64,000 nt of DNA from assembly GCA_024760905.1 (NCBI GenBank), contig CM045733.1:25107501-25171500 (forward strand), given 5' to 3'. Both the position numbers and the translations under genes were made by a program. This DNA is from Plotosus lineatus (taxonomy: Eukaryota; Chordata; Actinopteri; Siluriformes; Plotosidae). Positions 55,051-64,000 of this stretch are shown in pieces (within the stretch, counting starts at the first letter, position 1; every line of letters begins with the position of its first letter). Below the pieces are notes generated by a model that saw only the letters and a program-made list of their open reading frames with translations, was not told where the DNA came from and did no database searches.

Positions 55051-56130
55051 GATGCAAAATTATTAAAATTGTGGCTCTGTTCAAATACCTATGGGCGAAC
55101 AGTATAGATCTGTATATGCTTGTTTCATGAGAATGATAAGGGCAGTTATAGTTTGTGTACCCAGTAAATATAATAACCGTTTTTTCCTCTGGAATGTCAC
55201 TGCCAATAAATTATCTCATGTGATGAGGAATGCTCCACTGGTAAATGAAGACTAAATAAAAACTCATCATATATTTTCAGAAAGTAATAATCCTCTGCCT
55301 GGTCGTGAAAGGAAAGAAAATCCTTTATATGTGAATTGATGAAACATAGAAAAACAGTATGGTAATTGCTTCTGGATAATAGCAGCGTTCCATTATCTGT
55401 GATAAACCTTTTCAGGCAGTGTTAACCTCAGACACCTTAACTAGCAAATAATCAGATAAAATATATACCAAGAGCATTTGCCCCGTTAATATTACAGAGA
55501 CACGGGTGCTCTAAATAAAAGGTTGGTCTAATAAAATGACTATATTATTCCAGCACAAACTCAGCCTCTTAATAATTGATGATCATTAGTGGAGGGACAA
55601 TAGTAGGATATAGAAGGAGCTCATCTTTATTCATCTAAATGGAGGTCATTCTTCCAATATCCCCCCCACCCCCCCCCCCCCGATTATAAATTGCTCTGTC
55701 TCCTTTCGCTTCAATATTCTCTTTCCAACACAATGTGCAGGCTCTATCTGAGAAGTTGAATGAATTTAGATGGAATAAATCATAAATCTGATTAGTGAAA
55801 TATTCCCTGTGATAGAGAAATTACTTGATCAAGACAAATTGGAAATGAGGAGAGGATACATTTGACACTTTATTCAACTCAGGGATTCATCAGTATTTTA
55901 TATTTAAAAACTTGGAAATTCTATTTTCCAGGACTTTGAGCAGCTTGACAAATGCGACAGAATTAACTCAAGTTTACTTTCACAGAGCTAACACCTCATA
56001 CAAACAGACTTAAAGAAATATTTACCTCATCACGGACACTGGGAATTAGAATATCAAACAATTATTTTCTGAAGGCAGGTTAAATATCTCTGAAGAGTTG
56101 ATATTCATCAAGGCTAAGGCAAAACAGTTG
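55051..56130. other. Low-repeat stretch, candidate conserved non-coding blocks
   Basis: It is free of transposons except a C run at 55665-55681. 55250-55620 and 55720-56090 are AT-rich with many TAAT cores (AATAATTGATGATCATTAGT) and no open frames. Confidence 0.35.
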
Positions 56131-56137
56131 GTTCTAT

Positions 56138-56475
56138 CAGTTCATTTTCTGTAACTGCTTAATCCTAATCAGGGTCAAGGAGAGGCTGGTGCCCAACCCA
56201 GCCGACTCCGGGCGAGGGCATAGTACACCCTGGGCATCTCGCCAGGTCATCGCAGGGTGGAAAGACACTGACAGCTTTGCAGCTACTGTTGTCGAAAGTC
56301 AGCAATGGTTCTTTTACAGCCTCACACCATAGACAGTGAGAGACATGGCTGGCCTTTGATAGCCCAGTTAGCTGCACTGGGTCTTGGCAGTGACAACCTG
56401 TGGCGAATGGGGCTTGAACCCCCAACCTAGGATCAGTGATCCAGCACCTACACCACTAGGCCACCACTGCCCAAC
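56138..56475 (-). repeat. SINE-II copy, full length
   Basis: Head near 56473 (complement of CCACTAGGCCACCACTGCCC), complete body, tail near 56145 (complement CATTTTCTGTAACTGCTTAA). Confidence 0.92.
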
Positions 56476-56535
56476 TACAAGTATGTCATACTTGGGAATA
56501 CAAGAAAACTTCACAAAAAAAGTGACAGTGGGCAT

Positions 56536-56735
56536 GCACAGTGGTCAGCTGTAGAATAATGGTTAAAGAAATGTCTGTGGGGCCAAAAGATCGTTCGTTC
56601 GATTCCTGAACCGCCAGGAAAAATGTGTGGTGGTGAGACAGTGAGCTGCACCTTCTCTTCCTCCACATTCATGGCTAAAGTGCCCTTGAGCAAGAAACCT
56701 AACCCCCAACTGCCCTCCGGGCATCCTCAATGTAT
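56536..56735 (+). repeat. SINE-V copy
   Basis: tRNA-like head GTCAGCTGTAGAATAATGGT with B-box-like GTTCGATTCC. Then follow CCAGGAAAAATGTGTGGTGG, AAGTGCCCTTGAGCAAGAAA and CCCCCAACTGCCCTCCGGGC, the layout of a common teleost tRNA-derived SINE distinct from families I to IV. Confidence 0.8.
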
Positions 56736-56943
56736 ATAGTATATAGTATACAAGTGAGGGGAGGTGATGAGGAGTGTGCTCTGGCCAACAAAGCTACTTT
56801 TGAGAAAAATGACACAAACGTGCTGCGATATATATGTATGTATACATACCACCGGCTCCACTATACTATATATAGTATATATATGTACATGGTGGCTTAT
56901 GTAGTATGGCTTATATAGTAGCATATATATATATATAGTAGCA
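56736..56943. repeat. TA-rich segment with short inverted repeats
   Basis: TATATAGTATATAGTATACA and TATACTATATATAGTATATA form self-complementary clusters. Confidence 0.5.
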
Positions 56944-57230
56944 TAGTGGAGCCGGTGGTGTAGTGGTTAGAGTGTTGGGATCAGGAGGTTGTGAGTTCAA
57001 ATCCCACTGAGACCCTCACTGTGCTAAGACCTCTGGGCAAGGTCTCAACCACAAGTGTGCCTCTGTTCACCCAGCAGTATAAATGGGTACCAGTAAAAAT
57101 ATACTGGGAAGGTAACCTGCAATGGACTAGCGTCACATCCAGGGGGAGTTCAACTCCTGATTGCTTCACGCTACTGAAACTGGGGATAAGCACCGGCCTG
57201 ATGAGCTGCTAGGCTCGGGTATAAAATCCC
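56944..57230 (+). repeat. SINE-IV copy
   Basis: Head GAGCCGGTGGTGTAGTGGTT, body ATAAATGGGTACCAGTAAAA, tail CGGCCTGATGAGCTGCTAGG. Confidence 0.92.
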
Positions 57231-57273
57231 AAACAGTTAATCAATCAATTATATATTGATTAATAGTTCATCA

Positions 57274-57274
<1 letters not shown>

Positions 57275-57334
<60 letters not shown>
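57275..57334. repeat. (TA)n microsatellite
   Basis: About 58 bp of alternating TA. Confidence 0.97.
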
Positions 57335-57336
<2 letters not shown>

Positions 57337-58629
57337 GATTATGCTCACAGTATGATTCAAAGTCATAATGATGATGAAAGGATCATTCTAGCATGCACAC
57401 ATCTTATCCACTTCTATCAAAAAATATAACCCTATTCTTTTTTAGTTCTTTTGTTGTTTGTTTGTTGGGTGGGGGTAGGGGGGTGGTTAGACCATTATAT
57501 ATGTGCAAATGGAATGTTCAACACATGAGTCCTAAATGATTAGCCCATAAGGCATTTATTAAAGCCAGTGACATAAAAGCCATCTCTATGTTTATTACCT
57601 CCTGTTGATTTGCATGCCATGGAGCACAGCTTCCTAATGGCCCACATACACATAGCTGTTTACTCCCTTTTTGTCTCGCTTTGATTCAGTGAATCTCATC
57701 AAGATCATTAGAGCTCTAATAACCCACAGACAGCAGTGGAGAGGAGATAATAGATATACTCTAAATAGTGCATGCTAGCATGCATTGCAGGACTTAATGT
57801 GTTCTTCTCAGCTGCAGACAGACTGACTGCCGGTGGCTCTCTGTGAAATTTAAATGACATCATTAAGCCCCGAGCAGGACATGCCATAGCCAAGGACAAA
57901 CTGTTGAGCTGCATATTATCATCTATGCCATTCAGTCATATCATCGAACTCTCTTGACACACAGACCGACAAACACACACACACACACACAGTGTTATTA
58001 CTGCATTTCTGAGATACATCAGTTGATTTGTGTTCTATTGTATCTCAATAACTCTGTGCGTTCATTTAACTCATCATTAACCACAACAGCCAACAGATAA
58101 CATGTCACTCTTTACAAATGAAAGTTGCACCCCCCCCAAAAAAAAAAAAAAAAAGTTGCATTTCCAGTGATTTGTAATAATATTTGAAGTGATTCAGGTC
58201 ATATTATTCAGTGAAACATTGCAACTATATTATCCACCATGCTCTAATGTTATTAATCATTCACCAACAACAGGGTAGATATTGATGAATATCACTCACA
58301 TTCTGTCTTGAGGACTATTCAGTAATATCAACAAAGCCGAAGTTGAATATTTGTTATTGTTTATATTTTTTATTTTTAATTAATTCAAGCATTCTCCCAA
58401 GTTTTCAGAATGGATAATGTTTAGTAGCAAGCTCTATTTGGCTGGCTCTCAGGGGATTAAATATATTGTCCTGTGCAGATAATGCTTGATTCAGAATGGA
58501 AGACACGTGGTTTGTCCTAGTGAAATGGAGCAGGTGGCATAATTATCATCATTATCATTAGAATGTATTTATTTTTTCTTGTGTTTCTGTGTAATTTAAA
58601 CTAAAATGTTTACTTACATTTTCATGTAG
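57335..58629. other. Low-repeat stretch, candidate conserved non-coding blocks
   Basis: 57540-57930 and 58200-58520 are repeat-free with balanced composition. A CA tract at 57975-57991 and an A run at 58139-58154 separate them. No gene recognised. Confidence 0.35.
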
Positions 58630-58631
58630 TA

Positions 58632-59186
58632 CAGGGATCCCTTACTTTCCACGGTTAATGGGGACCGGGACCCTCCTAGTCCCAATATACCAGGGATTTA
58701 GCTCAGTTGGTATAGCGTCCACTTTATCCTCTGGAAGGTCAGAGTTCGAATTCGGCCGTGTCATACCGTGAGATGTTAAAATTTTGGAGTTGTTGCTTCC
58801 TGCTTGGCGCTCAGCATCAAAAGGATAGAACAACACAACAACTGGTGCTGTACAGTGGCAACGGGTACCCGGAACGCAGGGAGCACTGGGGTCTCATGCG
58901 CATTGAGCATACGTGTGTATGAAATTGTGCTATACAAGCATCCGCAACAATAATAATAACCCCAATATACGTACGCGTATATAATATCAATAAATACATA
59001 TTCAATGCTATAAATGCTGATAATAACAATTAAACATTCAAAAATAGTGCATAAGATGTAAATAAAATATAAATACACACACGCACACATGGACACAGAT
59101 GCGTGTGCACACACTCAGATGCGCACCTCACAACAATGCAAGTTTTGATGGGAGATTTTGGGTTGTTTTTGGTCTTGCGTTGGTTG

Positions 59187-59218
<32 letters not shown>

Positions 59219-59389
59219 GCATAATTGGCCTTGTTTTTGTGGCATTTTCCTTAACTTTTTCCTCTATTCTTCCTTAATTTCTTTATTTTTTACTTAGATA
59301 AATATTTAAAAAAACCCAAACAAACAAACAAAAAAACATGGTGCACTGAAGCCACATAAATTGAAGCGCGAAGTAGCGAGCGATCCCTG
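58632..59389 (+). mobile_element. TA-flanked MITE, copy 3, with nested SINE
   Basis: Left end CAGGGATCCCTTACTTTCCA and right end GTAGCGAGCGATCCCTG, with TA at 58630-58631 and 59390-59391. Interior as in copies 1 and 2, with a T run of about 26 bases at 59192-59218. A 270-bp SINE has inserted near the left end. Confidence 0.9.
58691..58960 (+). repeat. Sixth tRNA-derived SINE, nested in the MITE
   Basis: The head reads GGGATTTAGCTCAGTTGGTA with B-box-like GAGTTCGAATTC, closer to a true tRNA than the other SINEs here. The body includes TTGTTGCTTCCTGCTTGGCG and CTCAGCATCAAAAGGATAG, and the 3' end is an (AAT)n tail. CCCAATATAC occurs exactly at 58681-58690 and 58961-58970. No other copy is present in the window. 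It recalls tRNA SINEs known from many aquatic invertebrates, but that link is tentative. Confidence 0.9.
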
Positions 59390-59478
59390 TATATACATAC
59401 TATGAAAGATTAAGTGCAGATACTACACAGGAGTAGCATTGGCTTCAAGCATGAGGAGCTCACTTGACCTGTCGCTTT

Positions 59479-59484
<6 letters not shown>

Positions 59485-59571
<87 letters not shown>
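59485..59571. repeat. (TA)n microsatellite left of the LINE
   Basis: About 86 bp of alternating TA touch the 3' end of the RTE LINE. Confidence 0.97.
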
Positions 59572-59573
<2 letters not shown>

Positions 59574-62500
59574 TCTTCTTCTTTTCCTTTCGGCTTTTCC
59601 CTTCAGGGGTCGCCACAGCGAATCATCTGCCTCCATCTCACCCTATCCTTTGCATCTTCTTCTCTTACACCAACGACGTTCATGTCCTCCTTTACCACAT
59701 CCATGAATCGTCTCTTTGGTCTTCCTCTAGGCCTTTTGCCTGGTAGTTCCAGCCTCAGCATCCTATTACCAATATACTCACTATCCCTCCTCTGTACATG
59801 TCCAAACCATCTCAATCTAGCCTCTCTGACTTTGTCTCCAAAACGTCTTACATGTGCTGTCCCTCTGACGTGCTCATTCCTAATCCTATCCATCCTCGTT
59901 ACTCCCAAAGAGAACCTCAACATTTTCATCTCTGCTACCTCCAACTCTGCCTCCTGTCTTTTCCCCAGGGCCACTGTTTCTAACCCATACAACATCGCTG
60001 GCCTCAACACCGTTTTGTACACTTTTCCTTTCATTTTTGCCGATACCCTCCTATCACACATCACACCGGACACTTTTCTCCAACCATTCCAACCTGCCTG
60101 CACACGCTTCTTCACCTCTTTTCCACACTCTCCATTGCTCTGGATTGTTGAGCCTAAGTACTTAAAATCCTCCACCTTTCTTATCTCTGCTCCCTGTAAT
60201 CTCACCGTTCCTCTTTGGTCCTTGTCATTCATGCACATGTATTCTGTCTTACTGAGGCTAATCTTCATTCCCCTCCTTTCCAGGGCATACCTCCACCTCT
60301 CTAGATTTTCCTGCACTTGTTCTCTGCTCTCACTACAGATTACAATGTCATCTGCAAACATCATAGTCCATGGGGAATCTTGTCTAACCTCGTCTGTCAG
60401 CCTGTCCATCACCATAGCGAACAAGAAGGGGCTGAGAGCTGACCCTTGATGCAGTCCCACCTCCACCTTGAACTCATGTGTCACACCGACAGCACACCTC
60501 ACCACTGTCTTACATCTCTCATACATGTCCTGCACCACTCTAACATACTTCTCTGCCACTCCAGACTTCCTCATGCAATACCACAGTTCTTCTCTCGGCA
60601 CCCTGTCATATGCTTTCTCCAGATCCACAAAGGCACAATGCAGCTCCGTCTGACCTTCTCTGTACTTCTCCATTAACATCCTCAAGGCAAACACTGCATC
60701 TGTGGTGCTCTTTCTGGGCATGAAACCAAACTGTTGTTCACAAATGCTGACCTCTGCCCTTAGTCTAGCTTCCACTATTCTTTCCCATAACTTCATCGTA
60801 TGGCTCATCAACTTTATCCCTCTGTAGTTGCCACAACTCTGCACGTCTCCCTTGTTCTTAAAAATGGGCACCAGCACACTTCTCCTCCATTCCTCTGGCA
60901 TCCTCTCACTCTCTAAGACCTTGTTAAATGTTCTTGTCAGAAAATCTACTGCTACCTCTCCTAGACACTTCCATACCTCCACCGGTATGTCATCAGGACC
61001 AACTGCCTTTCCATTCTTCATCCTCTTCAATGCCCTCCTCACTTCACCCTTACTAATCTTTGCTACTTCCTGGTCCTCAACAGTCACCTCTTCTACTCTT
61101 TTTTCTCTCTCATTTTCCTCATTCATCAGCTCTTCAAAGTACTCTTTCCATCTTCCCAGCACACTTCTGTCATCGGTCAATACATTTCCCTCTCTGTCCT
61201 TTATCAATCTAACTTGCTGCACGTCCTTCCCATCTCTATTTCTCTGCTGTGCCAACCTGTATAAATCATTTTCTCCCTCCTTACTTTCCAACCGAGCATA
61301 CAAGTCATCAAACGCGCTCTGTTTGGCCTTTGACACTGCTACCTTTGCCTTACGCTGTGTCTCCCTGTACTCCTGTTTACTCTCTTCGGTTTTGTCAATG
61401 TCCCACTTCTTCTTAGCTAATCTCTTCCTTTGTACACACTCCTGCACTTCCTCATTCCACCACCAAGTCTCCTTATCTACTTTCCTTCCAGATGACACAC
61501 CAAGTATTCTCCTACCTGTCTCCCTGATCACATTCGCTGTAGTTGTCCAGTCATCTGGAAGCACTTCCTGACCACCCAAAGCCTGTTTCAACTCCTCCTT
61601 GAAGACAACCCGACACTCTTCCTTCTTCAACTTCCACCACTTTGTCTTCTGCTCTGCCTTTGCCTTCTTCACCTTCCTCACCATCAGCATCATCCTGCAC
61701 ACCACCATCCTATGCTGTTTGGCAACACTCTCACTCGCTACTACTTTGCAGTCACTGACTTCCTTTAAATTACATCGCCTGCACAAGATGTAGTCTACCT
61801 GTGTGCTCCTACCTCCACTTTTATAAGTCACCCTATGCTCCTCTCTCTTCTGGAAGAAAGTATTCACCACAGCCATTTCCATCCTTTTGCAAAATCTACC
61901 AACATCTGTCCTTCATGCGTTCCTGTCCTGGATACCAAACCTACCCATCACTTCCTCGTCCCCTCTGTTTCCTGCACCAACATGTCCATTGAAGTCTGCC
62001 CCAATGACCACTCTTTCACCTCTGGGGGTACTCTGCATCACTTCATCTAACTCCCTCCAGAATCTCTCCTTCTCTTCTCGCTCACATCCTGTCTGTGGGG
62101 CATAAGCACTAACAACATTGACCATCACACCTTTAATTTCTAACTTGAGACTCATCACTCTGTCTGACACTCTTTTCACTTCTAGAACATTCCTGGCAAA
62201 CTCCTCCTTCAAGATGACTCCGACTCCATTTCTCTTCCCATCCACACTGTGATAAAACAGCTTAAACCCTGCTCCTATGCTTCTAGCCTTGCGACCTTTC
62301 CACCTGGTCTCCTGAACACACAGTATGTCCACCTTCCTCCTCTGCATCATGTCAGCCAGCTCTCTACCTTTTCCTGTCATAGTTCCAATATTCAAAGTCC
62401 CTACTTTCAGTCCTAGACTCATGCCTTTCCTCTTCTCTCTCTGGCAACGGACACGCCTCCCGCCTCTCCTTCTTCGACCAACAGTAGTCCAATTTCCATC

Positions 62501-62709
62501 AGCACCCTGTTGGTTGACGGCACTGATGGCGGTCGTTGTTAACCCGGGCCTCGACCGATCCGGTATGTCATTCTTTCTTGTGATTCGCATAGTTTATTTG
62601 GCATTTGTTTTACGCCGGATGCCCTTCCTGACGCAACCCTCTGCATTTATCCGGGCTTGGGACCGGCGTGAGGGAGAGACACTGGTTTGTGCCCCCCCCT
62701 CACGGCTGC
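59572..62709 (-). mobile_element. RTE-clade LINE, near full length
   Basis: On the minus strand the 5' leader starts near 62709 and includes GGAAGGGCATCCGGCGTAAA. One long frame (62590-59603) follows, then a short 3' end GATTCGCTGTGGCGACCCCT...AAAGCCGAAAGG and an (AAG)n tail at 59572-59583. A single ORF with AP endonuclease and reverse transcriptase, short UTRs and a simple-repeat tail fit RTE (BovB/Expander-like). TA tracts lie on both sides. Fragments of the same family are at 13296, 26677 and 62746. Confidence 0.9.
59603..62590 (-). pseudogene. RTE endonuclease-reverse transcriptase, one lesion
   Basis: The protein copies LINE RNA into DNA at a nicked target and probably also serves SINE-III. 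About 995 codons: basic N-terminus (residues 1-60), AP endonuclease from KVGTLNIGTM (about 62) with QETRWKG (93-99) and VVIGADFNGHVG (192-203), then STQVDYILCRR and QHRMVV. A linker leads to reverse transcriptase motifs GKAVGPDDIP, SVLVPIFKNKGD, FVDLEKAYDRVPREELW, GLHQGSALSPFLF and the catalytic FADD (about 745). The C-terminus has GHVQRRDSEYIG and ends MIRCGDP. The only lesion I see is at 61883-61915: an extra T makes TGA (61913-61915) and a base lost near 61889 restores the frame, so about ten codons are garbled. All catalytic motifs remain. Confidence 0.93.

Positions 62710-62710
<1 letters not shown>

Positions 62711-62745
<35 letters not shown>
62711..62745. repeat. (TA)n microsatellite right of the LINE
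   Basis: About 34 bp of alternating TA. Confidence 0.95.
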
Positions 62746-62749
<4 letters not shown>

Positions 62750-62848
62750 CATCTCACCCTATCCACTGCATCTTCTTCTCTTACATCAACGGCCTTCATG
62801 TTCTCCTTCACCACATCCATAAATCTTCTCTTTGGTCTTCTTCTAGGC
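62746..62848 (-). mobile_element. RTE LINE 3' coding fragment
   Basis: The minus strand repeats the region near the C-terminus (KRRFMDVVKENMKAVDVREE, DRVRWM), matching 59630-59740 but lacking the terminal ~55 bp and tail. It ends at the hAT inverted repeat at 62849. Confidence 0.85.
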
Positions 62849-63010
62849 CAGGGGTCGGCAACCTTTGCCATTCAAAGAGCCATTTGGACCCGTTTTCCAC
62901 ATTAAAGAAAACACTGGGAGCCACAAATCCTTTTTTGACATTTTAAATCAAATCACACTGCATATAATGTTTTTCCCCTTTTCCCTTCATGTTAATATAA
63001 AATAACAATA
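62849..63010 (+). mobile_element. hAT-type transposon left end
   Basis: It starts with CAGGGGTCGGCAACC, identical to the terminus of the hAT at 19738, followed by TTCAAAGAGCCATTTGGACC and AAACACTGGGAGCCACAAAT. No matching right end is found before 64000, so the element is truncated, interrupted or continues past the window. The right limit is approximate. Confidence 0.75.
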
Positions 63011-63623
63011 TGTTACATTGATTTAAACGACTGCAGAGACCATTAAATTACAATTCTGTTTGCAACAAAAACATTTAGATTAAAAAAAAATTGCCATCCT
63101 CCCCGCGACCCGAATTAGAATTAAGCGGTTCAGAAAATGAATGAATGTGTTCGAATGCTTCTTGTGTTTTTATAAAGAAAAAGAATATCCATCCCACGAA
63201 GCGCGGGACGGGCTGCAGCCAGATGTGGAACGGGTTGGGTTGCCAACCTCACCGATCACGCCCTTCGTGGATCTTCTTTTCTTTATTCGTTATATTAATG
63301 TTGTTTTGTCATAGTTTTAATTTACAAAAATGACACCAACACGGAAAAGTATTTGAAGACTTATTTTAAGAAGGAGCCTGCTCAACATTCTTTTAAATAA
63401 ATATTAATGCTTAATGCTGCACTGACCGACCCATTCTCAGAGTGGATACTGAACCACAGTGAGGACAGTTATTTAATCTGGAGATTGCTGTGTATAAACA
63501 AATCTCATCCACATCTCTTCCTTCAGCTGTGATTTCTGTTCCTGAATTACAAACCCCGGTGGCAGAAAAAAATCTCTCTCTCACCGCGCTGCTGCTTGCC
63601 ATGAGCTCTTTTAGGGCTCTTTT
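63011..63623. other. Unassigned stretch
   Basis: 63085-63145 carries a SINE-type tail (GACCCGAATTAGAATTAAGC, GTTCAGAAAATGAATGAATG). The remainder, including a GC-rich segment at 63185-63275, may belong to the hAT element. Confidence 0.35.
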
Positions 63624-63715
63624 ATATTTATTTGGTGTGGGCGGGGTGATTTTGTGTGTGTTCTTGTGTTCTTGTGGACACACACAAAATCACCCCGCCC
63701 ACACCAAATAAATAT
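63624..63715. repeat. Perfect 38-bp inverted repeat
   Basis: Arms 63624-63661 and 63678-63715 are exact reverse complements (checked base by base) around a 16-base loop. The core is GGTGTGGGCGGGGTGATTTT. Confidence 0.97.
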
Positions 63716-63801
63716 CCGCCCACATCTGTGACTCTTAATTTTCATCTATGTAATTTTCAACCCGAAAAGAGCATTGGAAGGGTACCCAGATCATTCAGGT
63801 G

Positions 63802-63955
63802 AAAAAAAAAACTAGATTGGACATCACTGTTTCAATTCTGAAGTGGGGCCATCTTGGTGGGATCACATGACTGTTTAAGACTTAAAGCAAGGTGGCTCAC
63901 GAAGATGGCTCCAATTCAGAATTGAAATAGTAATGTCCACTCTAGGTTTTTTTTT
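63802..63955. mobile_element. Foldback MITE
   Basis: The left arm ACTAGATTGGACATCACTGT...TTCAATTCTGAA matches the complement of the right arm TTCAGAATTGAAATAGTAAT...GTCCACTCTAGG. The similarity continues inward (GGGGCCATCTTGG against GGAGCCATCTTCG), so about 150 bp is nearly palindromic. The outer ends are A and T runs and no target duplication is clear. Confidence 0.75.
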
Positions 63956-64000
63956 CTTTTCTTTTGATGATCAGTGATTGGTGGGAACAGGTGGAAGGTG

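Noticed and set aside
58691..58760. Possible functional tRNA gene
   Set aside because: The A and B boxes are tRNA-like, but the acceptor stem does not pair, no 3' partner strand is present, and the sequence is the head of a 270-bp SINE with an exact target duplication.
60828..61571. Open frames of up to 247 codons on the plus strand, and 59439-60449 (336 codons)
   Set aside because: They are antisense to the RTE LINE ORF. Their Ser/Thr/Leu-rich translations mirror the Lys/Glu-rich sense strand.

Overview
The window looks like nuclear DNA of a ray-finned fish, outside any host gene. I found no convincing multi-exon host gene. Nearly every recognisable coding sequence belongs to a transposable element. 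The evidence for a teleost is indirect but consistent. There are five tRNA-derived SINE families of teleost type, Tc1-like transposons of fish type, a near-complete RTE-clade LINE, fish-type LINE 3' ends, a ZBED-type hAT element, a pogo/Tigger-like transposon and MITEs, and many long TA, CA, GATA and GA microsatellites. I cannot name the species.

Layout. 1-5.3 kb: SINEs, a TA-flanked MITE, an almost complete but broken Tc1 element (2374-3924) and a decayed second Tc1-like element. 5.5-11.3 kb: dense SINEs, including a head-to-tail SINE pair and a SINE cut in two by an ISL2EU-like DNA transposon (10059-11100). 12.8-19.6 kb: more SINEs, an RTE fragment and two copies of an unclassified repeat. 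19.7-21.4 kb: a hAT element with 8-bp target duplications and nested insertions. 24-33.7 kb: LINE 3' ends and a Rex1/Babar-like LINE holding a SINE. 35.6-47.6 kb: SINEs, a Tigger-like element (36798-37587) and a small hAT MITE inside a SINE. 48.8-57.2 kb: nested MITE, SINE and Tc1 layers. 58.6-62.8 kb: a MITE with a nested SINE, then an RTE LINE of about 3.1 kb on the minus strand with one lesion in its long reading frame. 62.8-64 kb: a hAT end, a perfect 38-bp palindrome and a foldback MITE.

How the elements relate. The most informative pattern is modular SINE construction. Here I call the families SINE-I (head like GGCGTAGTGGTTAGCA), SINE-II and SINE-III (shared head like GGTCTAGTGGTATAGGGC and shared body), SINE-IV (head like GGTGTAGTGGTTAGAGTGCT) and SINE-V. 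SINE-II ends in the same tail as most SINE-I copies (GGATTAAGCGGTTCAGAAAATGAATGAA-like). SINE-III instead ends in a segment matching the 5' leader of the RTE LINE joined directly to the last ~50 bp of the same LINE. This points to the LINE at 59572-62709 as the family that mobilises SINE-III.

Between the repeats lie AT-rich, low-repeat blocks of several hundred bases (12.3-12.7, 21.5-21.8, 34.8-35.0, 39.4-39.65, 55.2-56.1 and 57.5-58.5 kb). They look like candidate conserved non-coding elements. That is inference from composition only. All family names come from recognition of motifs, with no database search.
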